Shown: piece after piece, positions 10,313-20,312 of the stretch
Layout: the number at the start of each line of letters is the position of its first letter
Numbering within the stretch: the first letter of the stretch is position 1
Source: Gemmatimonadota bacterium
Lineage (GTDB): Bacteria > Gemmatimonadota > Gemmatimonadetes > Longimicrobiales > Gaopeijiaceae
Reading direction: 5' to 3'
DNA length: 64,000 bases
Assembly: GCA_022822425.1 (NCBI GenBank)
Contig: JAJEBS010000151.1
Span: 1 to 64,000, forward strand
Notes under the pieces: generated by a model
The model's database searches: none
Told to the model about the DNA's origin: nothing
What the model saw: only the letters and a program-made list of their open reading frames with translations
Program-made: the position numbers and the translations under genes

Positions 10313-11326
10313 ATGTTCGAACACGGAAGGGACAAGGTCGCGGGGTGGTTGTGGCGCGGCTGCCTGATCGCCGTCGTGGCGTCCGCATGCGTGACGCGTG
10401 CCGCGGAGGACGGCGCAACCCTGCGCGGTGACCAGGCCTGGGCGCATGGCGACTACGAGGAAGCACTCGCCGAATACCGGCTGGCCGTGCGCCGTGGAGC
10501 CAACTCCGGGGACGCACATCTGCGCGTGGCGCATGCCTACGCCCGCCTGGGGCGCGTGGACGAAGCCAGGCAGGCCTACCGGCGCGCCATCGAGGTCGAG
10601 CCCGATCTGGTCGACCAGGCGGTCTCCGACCTGGTTCGCCTGGCGCGCACCGCCCAGCAGCAGGCGGATCGCTTTGCCCTGGCGTCCGCGCTCGAAGCCG
10701 CCGCGGAACTCAATCCGGATGTCAACTTCGCCCGTCTGGCCTTTCCTCTGGCATCGCACTATGCGGCCAACGGGGAACACGCGCGCGCGCTCGTCTTCTT
10801 CCAGCGCGCCCTCTCGGGTGACTCGGTGCCGGAGGTGCTGTACGAGACCGCGCTCGCCTACGAGGAAGTGGGGGCCTGCGAGTCCGCCCTCGCCTTCTAC
10901 CGCCGGTTCGTGGAGACCGTGCCGACAAGACAGCAGCGGGATGCCGGATGGCACATCGGCAAGTGCTCCTACGATCTCGCGCAGGAATTCCGGGATGACG
11001 GCGACCACGAGGGGGCCCTGGCCCTGCTTCAGGAAACCGTGGCCCGGGGTGAGCCCCGGACCCACCTCGCCCGGGCCTATTTCGAGCTGGGCGAACTGCT
11101 GGTGTCCTTCGCCCGCTGCGACGAGGCCGTGGATGCCTTCGGGGGGGCGGCGCGGGAGGATCCGTCGGTGTCACGGGCGCTCGCCCGGCGAGCCGAGCAC
11201 TGGATCGACCAGCTGCGCTTCGGGGTGTCCGTCGGCGACGACCGCGGTCGTGGGGCGATGGAGGGGGAAGAGGGTCGGGGCACCGGGCCTCCGGGATGGC
11301 CGGAAGATCTTGAGTGGGCGTGCTGA
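10313..11326 (+). CDS. TPR-repeat lipoprotein
   Basis: Signal and lipobox-like VVASAC, then TPR repeats (YEEALAEYRLAVRRGANSGDAHLRVAHAYARLGRVDEARQAYRRAIEVEP). Confidence 0.8.
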   Translation: MFEHGRDKVAGWLWRGCLIAVVASACVTRAAEDGATLRGDQAWAHGDYEEALAEYRLAVRRGANSGDAHLRVAHAYARLGRVDEARQAYRRAIEVEPDLVDQAVSDLVRLARTAQQQADRFALASALEAAAELNPDVNFARLAFPLASHYAANGEHARALVFFQRALSGDSVPEVLYETALAYEEVGACESALAFYRRFVETVPTRQQRDAGWHIGKCSYDLAQEFRDDGDHEGALALLQETVARGEPRTHLARAYFELGELLVSFARCDEAVDAFGGAAREDPSVSRALARRAEHWIDQLRFGVSVGDDRGRGAMEGEEGRGTGPPGWPEDLEWAC

Positions 11327-12450
11327 CACACACTCCATTGGTCGACCTCCCGGCGCAGTACGACACCATGCGGGCGGAGATCGATCGCGCGCTGGCCGAG
11401 GTGGTCGAAAGCCAGACGTTCGTGCTGGGACCTGCGGTCGAGGCGTTCGAGGAAGCCGTGGCGGAGCAGGTCGGGGTTCGTCACGCCGTCGGGTGCGCCA
11501 ACGGCACCGACGCCATCTGGCTGGTGTTGCGCGCCCTCGGGCTCGCTCGTTCCGACGAGGTGATCGTGCCCGCCTTTACCTTCTTCGGGACTGCCGGAGC
11601 GGTGTGGAACGCCGGCCTCCGCCCGGTTTTCTGCGACGTGGACCCGGACACCTTCAACCTGGATGCGGACACCGTGCGCGCGTGCTGGAGCGATCGCACC
11701 AGGGTCGTCCTTCCCGTGCATCTGTTCGGACAGATGGCCCCCATGGCCGAATTGCTCGAGCTCGCGCGTGAAAGGGGTGCCCGGGTGGTCGAGGACGCGG
11801 CCCAGGCACTCGGCGCCTGGCAGCGGACGCCCGGAGGTGAGATCGCGTTCGCCGGGGCTTCCGGAACGGCGGGGACCGTCAGCTTCTTTCCCACCAAGAA
11901 CCTGGGAGGATTCGGCGATGGCGGTCTGATCGTCACCGACGACGACGCGCTCGCGCGGCGGCTTCGCAAGCTGCGCGCGCACGGGGGGGGGACCGGTGGG
12001 CGCCACGACGCGGTCGGCGTGAACAGCCGCCTGGATGCGCTGCAGGCCGCGGTGCTGCACGCGAAGCTGCCCCGGCTGACCGGCTGGACGGAGGCCCGCA
12101 GGACCAACGCCGCGATATACGACGAGATGCTGGCCGGGGTCCCCGGCGTCCTCCGCCCCCCGGTTCGGTCCGGGAACTTCCACACCTACCATCAATACAC
12201 CATTCGGGCGCGCGCGAGGGACCGGCTTCGGCGCCACCTGCGCCGGCGAGGACTGGAGACCGGGCTATACTACCCGCGACCGCTTCACCTGCAGCCCTGC
12301 TTCGCCGAACTCGGCTATCGCCCCGGCGATCTTCCGGTGGCCGAGGCCGCGTGCGGTGAGGTGGTCAGCCTTCCCGTGTTCCCGGAGCTCGGGGCGGAAC
12401 GGGCAACACGGGTTGCACGGGCGATTCGCGACTTTTACCGGGCAGGATGA
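11314..12450 (+). CDS. DegT/DnrJ/EryC1/StrS-family sugar aminotransferase
   Basis: GCANGTDAIWLVLRALG, PAFTFFGTAGAV, VEDAAQALGA, FFPTKNLGGFGDGG, NSRLDALQAAVL; GTG start overlapping the TPR gene. Confidence 0.92.
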   Translation: MGVLTHTPLVDLPAQYDTMRAEIDRALAEVVESQTFVLGPAVEAFEEAVAEQVGVRHAVGCANGTDAIWLVLRALGLARSDEVIVPAFTFFGTAGAVWNAGLRPVFCDVDPDTFNLDADTVRACWSDRTRVVLPVHLFGQMAPMAELLELARERGARVVEDAAQALGAWQRTPGGEIAFAGASGTAGTVSFFPTKNLGGFGDGGLIVTDDDALARRLRKLRAHGGGTGGRHDAVGVNSRLDALQAAVLHAKLPRLTGWTEARRTNAAIYDEMLAGVPGVLRPPVRSGNFHTYHQYTIRARARDRLRRHLRRRGLETGLYYPRPLHLQPCFAELGYRPGDLPVAEAACGEVVSLPVFPELGAERATRVARAIRDFYRAG

Positions 12451-12538
12451 GTCATCCGTTCATGGACGCGCCCGCCTTCTTTCGCGATCCTTCACCAGGG
12501 GAACCGGCGTTGGTGCTTCTCAGGAGATTTCGGTGCCG

Positions 12539-13294
12539 ATGATGAGCGGAAATCGCGCGTACAGCAGCGGGTGCACCGCGGTGCTGTACGCACTGGTCGT
12601 ATGCCTGGGTGCCGCGTGCTCGTCCACCCCGCCCTATTTTGGATTGACCGCCTCGCAACTCCTCGAATATTCGCAGGAGGCGTTCGATCGCGAGGACTGG
12701 GATGAAGCCGTGACGGCGCTTGAGAGGCTGGTGCAGGGAGCGCCGGGCTTCGATCAGATGGCCGAGGCCCGCATGCTGCTGGCGCAGGCCTATCTCAACA
12801 AGGGTGACTACATCACCGCCAACTCCGAGTTCGTTCGCTTTTCGAGCACGTATCCGACCCATGAACTCATGACCGACGCCGCGCTGGGGCTGTGCCGTTC
12901 GCACTCGCGCCTGTCTCCCATCCTCGACCGGGATCAGCAGTATACCGTGCAGGCGCTGTCGTCCTGCCAGGCGGTGACGCTCGACTACCCGGGCACCGCG
13001 GAGGCCGCGGAAGCCGATTCCATCCGCAACATCATGGTGGAGAAGCTGGCGTGGAAGGACGTCAACCGGGGCGAGTTCTACTTCAGGCGCAGCTTGCTGG
13101 ACTCCGGACTCATCTACTTCGAACAGGCGCTCGAGAGCTATCCCGATACCGCCGCGGCCCCGGCCGCCCTGCTCTTCATCTATCGCACCTACCAGCGCCT
13201 GGAGTACGAAGAAGAGGCGGCCGAGGCGCGCCAGAGGCTGCTCGACCGGTATCCGGATTCACCGGAAGCGGAGGAGGTCCGTGATGTCGGATGA
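12539..13294 (+). CDS. bamD: BamD/YfiO-like outer membrane assembly lipoprotein
   Basis: Signal and lipobox VCLGAAC, SQEAFDREDWDEAVTALERLVQ...LLAQAYLNKGDYITANSEFVRFSSTYPTHE; start estimated. Confidence 0.8.
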   Translation: MMSGNRAYSSGCTAVLYALVVCLGAACSSTPPYFGLTASQLLEYSQEAFDREDWDEAVTALERLVQGAPGFDQMAEARMLLAQAYLNKGDYITANSEFVRFSSTYPTHELMTDAALGLCRSHSRLSPILDRDQQYTVQALSSCQAVTLDYPGTAEAAEADSIRNIMVEKLAWKDVNRGEFYFRRSLLDSGLIYFEQALESYPDTAAAPAALLFIYRTYQRLEYEEEAAEARQRLLDRYPDSPEAEEVRDVG

Positions 13295-13982
13295 GCGCGC
13301 GTCCGGGGGCATCGCGCTCTTCGGGGGAACCTTCGACCCGCCGCACATCGGGCACCTGACGGTTGCGCAGGACGCCTTCGACGCTCTTCCCGTGCACCGC
13401 GTCGTCTGGATCCCGTGCGGGCATCCTCCCCACAAGCGCCCGTGGCGACTGTCGTCCCCGGAGGTTCGCCTGGAGATGACCAGGGCGGCCGTGGCCGGCG
13501 ACGAACGGTTTCGGGTCAGCGACCGGGAGGTTCGCCGGAAGGGCAGATCCTATACGGTCGACACGCTGCGGGAGCTTGTAGGCGCCGATCCCGCGACCCG
13601 CTTCTTCCTGCTGATCGGGCCAGATCAGGCGGCGGCCTTCCGCAGCTGGCGGGAACCCGACGAGATCGCGCGCCTGGCGCGGGTTGTTGTCATGGTGCCC
13701 GGTGGCGGCTCCTTCGGACGGGTTACGTCCCCCGGAGTGGAACATGACCAGTTGCCCGTCACCCGGATCGACGTCTCGTCGAGCGAGATTCGGGCCCGAC
13801 TCGGCGAGGGACGCCAGCTTCGGTACCTGGTGCCCGACCCGGTCCGCGCCATCGTGGAGCGGGAAGGGCTGTACCCGCACGCGGACCGCACGTACATGGC
13901 GGCCGGGAGGGTGGCCTCCGGCGCTGCCGGAGCCGGTCGCCGCCACGCCATGACGCGCGCGACGCGCTGGACGGAACGATGA
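13281..13982 (+). CDS. nadD: Nicotinate-nucleotide adenylyltransferase
   Basis: IALFGGTFDPPHIGHLTVAQDA, VDVSSSEIRARLGEG-type motif; overlaps secA start. Confidence 0.95.
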   Translation: MMSDERASGGIALFGGTFDPPHIGHLTVAQDAFDALPVHRVVWIPCGHPPHKRPWRLSSPEVRLEMTRAAVAGDERFRVSDREVRRKGRSYTVDTLRELVGADPATRFFLLIGPDQAAAFRSWREPDEIARLARVVVMVPGGGSFGRVTSPGVEHDQLPVTRIDVSSSEIRARLGEGRQLRYLVPDPVRAIVEREGLYPHADRTYMAAGRVASGAAGAGRRHAMTRATRWTER

Positions 13983-16900
13983 TAAAGGCATTCGCCAGGA
14001 AGGTATTCGGAGATCGACACGCCCGGGAGGCGCGGAAGCTCCAGCCCCTGGTCGACGAGATCAACGAGATATACGAGGGTCTGTCCGGGATCTCGCGGGA
14101 CGAGTTGCGCGGCAAGACGGACGAGTTCCGTGCGCGTATCCGGGAACGGACAGGTCCCGTTCTCGACCAGGCGCAGGACCTTCGTGAACGCAAGAGTCGG
14201 TCCCAGGATCCGTCCGAGCGGGAGAGCCTCGGCCTGAGGATCGCCGAACTCGACAAGGATTACCTCGCCGAACTCGAAGAGGCTCTCGACGACATCCTTC
14301 CCGAAGCTTTTGCCGTCGTCAAGGAGGCGTGCCGGAGGCTCGTCGGATCCACGGTGCGGGTGACCGGGCACGACCTCGTCTGGGACATGATCCCCTACGA
14401 TGTCCAGTTGATCGGAGCGATCGCGCTCCACCAGGGGAAGGCCGCCGAAATGGCCACCGGCGAAGGCAAGACCCTGGTGGCGACGATGCCCCTCTACCTG
14501 AACTCCCTCGCGGGGAGGGGAGCGCACCTCGTTACCGTCAACTCGTATCTGGCCCGCCGTGATGCCCAGTGGATGGGCTACATCTACGAGTCGCTGGGCC
14601 TCACCACGGATGTGATCGACGAACACCAGCCCGGTTCGGAGGAGCGGCGGCAGGCGTACCTGGCGGACATCACCTACGGGACCAACAACGAGTTCGGGTT
14701 CGACTACCTGCGCGACAACATGGTGCACGACCTGGCGCAGCGGGTACAGCGCGGGCATCCCTTCGCGATCATCGACGAGGTGGACTCCATCCTCATCGAC
14801 GAGGCCCGAACACCGCTGATCATCTCCGGACCGGTCGGGCGCGACACCTCGACGCCGTTCAAGCAGATGGCGCCGCTGGTGGGACGACTCTATCGGCAAC
14901 AGTCGAAGATCACGGGTCAGCTGGTGGCCGCCGCGAACCGTGAACTGGAGGCGGGCAACGAGCACGCCGCCGGCGAGAGCCTGCTGGCGGTCAAGCGGGG
15001 GACGCCGAGGAACAAGCGCCTGCTCAAGCTCTTCGCCGAGGATCCGGGGATTCAGAAGCTGGTGCAGAAGGTCGAAGGCGACTACATGCGCGAGAAGCGC
15101 CTGCACGAGATCGACGAGCTCCTGCTGTTCGCGATGGATGAGAAGGGGCACAACGTGCACCTCTCGGACAAGGGCCTGGACACGCTGTCACCGGGAGATC
15201 CCGACGCCTTCGTGGTGCCGGATCTCTCCGAGGCAATGGGGGAGCTCGAGCAGGACGAGACGCTCTCGGTGGACGACCGGCGGGAGCGCATTCAGGCGCT
15301 CGAGGGCGAGTACGCGACCAAGAGCCAGAAGATCCACGTCATTCACCAGTTGCTGAAGGCATACGCGCTCTATCATCGCAACGAGCAGTACATCCTCGGC
15401 GAGAACGGCGCGGTGGTGATCGTGGACGAGTTCACCGGGCGGCAGATGCCGGGCCGGCGGTGGAGCGACGGGCTGCACCAGGCGGTGGAGGCGAAGGAGG
15501 GAGTAGAGGTGCGGGGCGAGACCCAGACGCTCGCCACCATCACCATCCAGAACTACTTCCGCATGTACGACAAGCTGGCGGGGATGACCGGAACCGCGGA
15601 GACGGAGGAGAACGAGTTCCACCAGATCTACGACCTGGACGTGATGGTGATCCCGACCAACCGGGCGGTCATCCGGGACGACCGCGACGACCTCATCTTC
15701 CGCACGGTGCGCGAGAAGTACAACGCGCTCATGGATGAGATCCGGCATTTCAACCGGCTGGAGCTGCCCGTGCTGGTCGGTACCACGAACGTGGATGTCT
15801 CGGAGACGCTCTCCCGCATGCTCAAGCGACGCGGCATCCGCCACAACGTGCTCAACGCCAAGCAGCACCTCCGGGAGGCGGAGATCGTGGCCGAGGCGGG
15901 GCGCCCGGGGGCGGTAACCATCGCCACCAACATGGCCGGGCGCGGCACCGACATCAAACTGGGCGAGGGGGTCAGGGACGCGCGCACCGTGGGCTGGGCG
16001 CGTGCCCGCGGGCTCGACCTGGACGAACTCTATCCGGTCGATCCACGCCGCGTCACCGTGGACCTGGAGAAGAAGCCGGACGACTTCGTCGTCGAGATCG
16101 GCGGCCTCCACATTCTCGGATCGGCGCGGCACGACTCGCGCCGCATCGACCGCCAGCTCAGGGGGCGCGCCGGACGCCAGGGCGACCCGGGAACCTCGCA
16201 GTTCTTCCTCTCGCTCGAAGACGACCTGATGCGGCTGTTCATGTCGGACCGCGTGGCGGGCGCCATGGAGAAGCTCGGCGCGGAGGAAGGCGAGGTGATC
16301 GCGCATCCCCTGGTCACGCGCTCGATCGGAAGGGCCCAGATGCGCGTGGAGGGGAACAACTTCGAGGCGCGCAAGCGGCTTCTCGACTACGACGATGTCA
16401 TGAACCAGCAGCGCGAGGTCATCTACGACCTGCGCCTGTTCGCGCTGGAGGGAGGAGAGGACCTCAAGGGCGAGATCTGGGAGATGATCGAATACGCCCT
16501 CGGGAGCACGCTTGACGAGTATGTGCCCGCCTCCAGCCCCGAGGAGGAATGGGACCTGGCGGGCCTCAAGCGCCGGCTGCTGCTCGATTTCCTGGTGCTC
16601 GTGAACGATCTGCCCGACGGGGACGAGTCAGTTCCGGATCTGGACCACGAGGACCTGGCGGCACTTGTAAACCAGGCTGGAAGGGACGCCTTCCAGCGCA
16701 AGCTGGAGGGATTCGGCGAGACGGCGGAACGCGTCACCTCCTACATCCTGCTGTCGGTCATCGACCAGAAGTGGAAGGATCACCTGTACGACCTCGACCA
16801 CCTCAAGGCCTCCATCTCCTACCGCAGCTGGGGGCAGAAGGACCCCCTGGTCGAATACAAGAAAGAGGCCTACGACATGTTCGTGGACCTCATGCATGAT

Positions 16901-17275
16901 CTGCGCAAGACGCTGGCGTCGCTCATTCTGCGGGCGCGAGTCGAGCAGCAGCCGATGGTGCGGCGGCGCCCGATGGGAGGCCAGCGCCTCACCTATACGG
17001 GCCCGCAGGAGACATCGGCCGCCACCACCCGCGCACGGCCGGCTGCTCCGGTCTCCCGCCGGGCGGGCGTGCCGGGACGAGTCGATGCGACCGGCATCGC
17101 CCGGAGCGCGCGCGCCGCTCCCGGTCCGGCAACAGACGTATCCACCCTGGCCACCAACCGCGGGGAGGCGCGCAGGTCCCGGCCGGTAACCGTCGAGGCC
17201 CGCCCGGGGCGCAACGCGCCCTGTCCCTGCGGCTCGGGGAAGAAATACAAGAAGTGCCACGGGCGCGCCGCCTGA
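13979..17275 (+). CDS. secA: Preprotein translocase ATPase SecA
   Basis: GEGKTLVATMPLYLNSL, DEARTPLIISGP, C-terminal zinc motif CPCGSGKKYKKCHG. Confidence 0.98.
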   Translation: MIKAFARKVFGDRHAREARKLQPLVDEINEIYEGLSGISRDELRGKTDEFRARIRERTGPVLDQAQDLRERKSRSQDPSERESLGLRIAELDKDYLAELEEALDDILPEAFAVVKEACRRLVGSTVRVTGHDLVWDMIPYDVQLIGAIALHQGKAAEMATGEGKTLVATMPLYLNSLAGRGAHLVTVNSYLARRDAQWMGYIYESLGLTTDVIDEHQPGSEERRQAYLADITYGTNNEFGFDYLRDNMVHDLAQRVQRGHPFAIIDEVDSILIDEARTPLIISGPVGRDTSTPFKQMAPLVGRLYRQQSKITGQLVAAANRELEAGNEHAAGESLLAVKRGTPRNKRLLKLFAEDPGIQKLVQKVEGDYMREKRLHEIDELLLFAMDEKGHNVHLSDKGLDTLSPGDPDAFVVPDLSEAMGELEQDETLSVDDRRERIQALEGEYATKSQKIHVIHQLLKAYALYHRNEQYILGENGAVVIVDEFTGRQMPGRRWSDGLHQAVEAKEGVEVRGETQTLATITIQNYFRMYDKLAGMTGTAETEENEFHQIYDLDVMVIPTNRAVIRDDRDDLIFRTVREKYNALMDEIRHFNRLELPVLVGTTNVDVSETLSRMLKRRGIRHNVLNAKQHLREAEIVAEAGRPGAVTIATNMAGRGTDIKLGEGVRDARTVGWARARGLDLDELYPVDPRRVTVDLEKKPDDFVVEIGGLHILGSARHDSRRIDRQLRGRAGRQGDPGTSQFFLSLEDDLMRLFMSDRVAGAMEKLGAEEGEVIAHPLVTRSIGRAQMRVEGNNFEARKRLLDYDDVMNQQREVIYDLRLFALEGGEDLKGEIWEMIEYALGSTLDEYVPASSPEEEWDLAGLKRRLLLDFLVLVNDLPDGDESVPDLDHEDLAALVNQAGRDAFQRKLEGFGETAERVTSYILLSVIDQKWKDHLYDLDHLKASISYRSWGQKDPLVEYKKEAYDMFVDLMHDLRKTLASLILRARVEQQPMVRRRPMGGQRLTYTGPQETSAATTRARPAAPVSRRAGVPGRVDATGIARSARAAPGPATDVSTLATNRGEARRSRPVTVEARPGRNAPCPCGSGKKYKKCHGRAA

Positions 17276-17289
17276 CAACCCCCCGCCCG

Positions 17290-17961
17290 ATGCGCGAATG
17301 GCCGCGCGGCGACCGTCCGCGCGAACGCTTCCGGGAAGTGGGCGTCCACGGGCTGGCGACCCGCGAACTGCTCTCGCTCGTGGTGGGCAGCGGAACCAGG
17401 GGCGCGAGCGCCATGGACGTGGCGGACGCCCTGCTGCGGCGCTGCGGAGGATCGCTGGCCCGCATGGGATCGGCCCCCGCCGGACTCCTGGAGGGTGTCG
17501 CGGGCGTCGGAGGGGCGACCGCCGCGAGGGTGCTGGCGGCGCTGGAACTGGGTCGCCGGGGTGTCAGGGAGCGCCTGTCCACCCGCGACCCGATTCGTGG
17601 CCCCGGCGACATCTATGCACGCATGGCTCCCCGGCTGCGCGACCTGCGCCACGAGGAGTTTCACGCCCTTCTGCTCAACAGCCAGCACGGTGTGCTGCGC
17701 GAGGTGCTGATCACGCGTGGAATCCTGGACGCCTCCCTGATCCATCCGCGCGAGGTGTTGCGGGAGGCGATCGTGGAGAGCGCGGCGGCGGTGATTCTGG
17801 TGCACAACCACCCATCCGGAAACCCGTCACCCTCCGCCGAGGACCGCGAGGTCACCCGGCAGCTGTCGGCGGCGGGCCGCACGGTGGGGATACCCGTGCT
17901 CGACCACGTGATCATCGCGGGCGAGGCATTTCGCTCCCTGGCCCAGGACGGCCTGATGTAG
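17290..17961 (+). CDS. radC: RadC/JAB-domain DNA repair protein
   Basis: FHALLLNSQHGVLREVLITRGILDASLIHPREVLREAI..VHNHPSGNPSPSAED. Confidence 0.93.
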   Translation: MREWPRGDRPRERFREVGVHGLATRELLSLVVGSGTRGASAMDVADALLRRCGGSLARMGSAPAGLLEGVAGVGGATAARVLAALELGRRGVRERLSTRDPIRGPGDIYARMAPRLRDLRHEEFHALLLNSQHGVLREVLITRGILDASLIHPREVLREAIVESAAAVILVHNHPSGNPSPSAEDREVTRQLSAAGRTVGIPVLDHVIIAGEAFRSLAQDGLM

Positions 17962-18097
17962 CGGACTGCCGGTTGGGGGCAGCCGGCCCCGGCCCGGCGC
18001 GTCTCCCTGCGGATAACCCGGCGGGCGATTATGTTCACTGGTCGAGCATGGCTCGAACGAATCCGCACACCGCTGTCTCACTTGCAGGGTCCCGATA

Positions 18098-20308
18098 ATG
18101 GCGACTTCGACGGCCACGATTGCCAGGAACGCGGTTCGGAAACTGCCCGCGCATCTTGCTTCGGTCATCGAGGCGTATTCCGACCGCCTGGACGTCAGCC
18201 GGATCGAGCGGGCCTACCGGGTCGCAGCCGAAGCACACGCCGGCCAGCGCCGCGCCTCCGGCGCACGCTATGTCACCCATGCCGTCGGAGTCGCCACCAT
18301 CCTGGCGGAACTCCGTCTGGATACCGCTTCCATAGCCGCGGGCCTGATCCACGATGTGGTGGAGGACACCGCCGTCGACCTGACCGATGTGGAAGCCCAG
18401 TTCGGCGCCGAGATTGCGGGGATCGTGGACGGCGTGACCAAGATCGGGCGCGTGCGCTTCCGGTCGAATGCGGAACGGCAGGTCGAGAACTACCGCAAGC
18501 TGCTGGTGTCGATGGTCCAGGATGCCAGGGTGATCCTCATCAAGCTCGCCGACCGGCTCCACAACATGCGCACGCTCGAGCACCTGCGGCCGCCCAAGCA
18601 AAGGCGAATCGCGCTGGAGACGCGCAACATCTATGCCCCCATCGCCCATCGCCTGGGACTGGCGGCCATCAAGTGGGAGTTGGAGGACCTGGCCTTCAAG
18701 TTTCTCGAACCCGAAGAATACAACCGTCTGAAGAAGAAGATTCAGCAGCGCCGGCGGGAGCGGGAGCGCCAGATCATGGAGATGAGGCGTCCGCTGGTGG
18801 ACATGCTGACCGAGGCGGGTATTCCCTTCGTGGACGTGACCGGCAGGCCGAAGCATCTGTGGTCGATCCACAAGAAGATCCGCGCCAACGACCTTCCCTT
18901 CGAGGAGATTCAGGATCTGCTCGCACTGCGCGTGATTACGGACTCGGTGCAGCACTGCTACGCGTCGCTCGGGGTCATCCACAACCACTGGACTCCGGTG
19001 CAGGAGCGCTTCCGCGACTATATCGCGACACCGAAGTCCAACATGTACCAGTCCCTGCACACGACCGTGTTCGGTCCGCGCGGGCGCCGCTACGAGATCC
19101 AGATCCGCACCGAAGCGATGCACCTGACGGCGGAGCAGGGGATCGCCGCGCACTGGCGCTACAAGGAAGGCGGGGACGCCAGGAAGGACGAGGTCGGAGA
19201 AGCTCTGTCGTGGTTCCGCCAGGTGCTCGAGTGGCAGAAGGATACCAGCGAGCCGGAGGAATTCATGGAGTTCCTCCGCATGGACCTCTTCCAGGGGGAG
19301 ATCTTCGTCTTCACCCCCAGGGGCGAAGTCAAGCAGCTTCCGGTCGGGGCCACCCCGATCGACTTCGCGTATTCCGTGCACAGCGAAATCGGATCACACT
19401 GTGCGGGCGCGCGGGTGAACGGACGCATCGCCCCGCTCTCGCGCAAGCTGAAGAACGGCGATACCGTCGAGATCATCAAGAACGCGAAGCAGCGTCCCAA
19501 CCGCGACTGGCTCGCGTTCGTGAAGACATCGCGGGCGCGCGGGCAGATCCGCCGCTGGATCCGCAAGGAGGAGTTTACCTCCGCGTTTCAGCTGGGTGGG
19601 GATTTCCTGAAGCAGGAGCTGCGCAAGCGACGCCTCCCCAAGCCGGGCGACGACGCGAAGATTCACGCGGCCGCACAGCTGGGCTATCCCGACTTCGACC
19701 AGCTGCAGGCGGCGCTGGGGCGGGGGGACGTGGGGCCTGCGGCCGTGCTCAAGGCCCTCTTCCCGGACCAGGAGACCACTCCCGGCGCCCAGTCCGCCTC
19801 CACGCTGCGGCGCATCGCCGCCCGGATTCGTCCCTCCAGCCGGGGCGTGCGCATCCAGGGCGTGGACAACCTGATGGTGCGGTACTCGCAGTGCTGCCAA
19901 CCCGTACCGGGGGACGATGTCATCGGTTACATCACGGTCGGGCGCGGCATCTCGATCCACCGGACCGACTGCGCCAACGTGCTCTATCTGTCCCAGGACC
20001 CGGAGCGCAGGGTCGAGATCCGATGGACGGCGGAGAAGGGGGACACCCGGATGGTGAAGATTCAGGCGCGGGCCGTGGACCGCCGCGGGCTCCTGTCGGA
20101 TATCGCCAAGGCCATCGCCAACACCGGGACCAACATCCAGAACGCGGACGTCCGATCGGACAAGGCGGGCATGAGCGGCGAGTTCGTGGTGGAGGTGGAG
20201 GACCTGGCCCACCTGGAAAAGGTGCTCAAGGCCGTGAACCAGGTGAAGGGCGTGCTCACGGTCGAACGGCGCGAGGGCAAGGGCGAGACGGGAAGGATCG
20301 AGGCCTGA
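18098..20308 (+). CDS. Bifunctional (p)ppGpp synthetase/hydrolase, RSH family
   Basis: HD domain ([13 protein letters not shown]), synthetase, TGS ([26 protein letters not shown]) and ACT domains. Confidence 0.96.
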   Translation: MATSTATIARNAVRKLPAHLASVIEAYSDRLDVSRIERAYRVAAEAHAGQRRASGARYVTHAVGVATILAELRLDTASIAAGLIHDVVEDTAVDLTDVEAQFGAEIAGIVDGVTKIGRVRFRSNAERQVENYRKLLVSMVQDARVILIKLADRLHNMRTLEHLRPPKQRRIALETRNIYAPIAHRLGLAAIKWELEDLAFKFLEPEEYNRLKKKIQQRRRERERQIMEMRRPLVDMLTEAGIPFVDVTGRPKHLWSIHKKIRANDLPFEEIQDLLALRVITDSVQHCYASLGVIHNHWTPVQERFRDYIATPKSNMYQSLHTTVFGPRGRRYEIQIRTEAMHLTAEQGIAAHWRYKEGGDARKDEVGEALSWFRQVLEWQKDTSEPEEFMEFLRMDLFQGEIFVFTPRGEVKQLPVGATPIDFAYSVHSEIGSHCAGARVNGRIAPLSRKLKNGDTVEIIKNAKQRPNRDWLAFVKTSRARGQIRRWIRKEEFTSAFQLGGDFLKQELRKRRLPKPGDDAKIHAAAQLGYPDFDQLQAALGRGDVGPAAVLKALFPDQETTPGAQSASTLRRIAARIRPSSRGVRIQGVDNLMVRYSQCCQPVPGDDVIGYITVGRGISIHRTDCANVLYLSQDPERRVEIRWTAEKGDTRMVKIQARAVDRRGLLSDIAKAIANTGTNIQNADVRSDKAGMSGEFVVEVEDLAHLEKVLKAVNQVKGVLTVERREGKGETGRIEA

Positions 20309-20312
20309 GTTC

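Noticed and set aside
17972-17999. GCCGG...CCGGC inverted repeat after radC as a terminator
   Set aside because: Short stem, no U-tract, and such GC palindromes are common at this composition.
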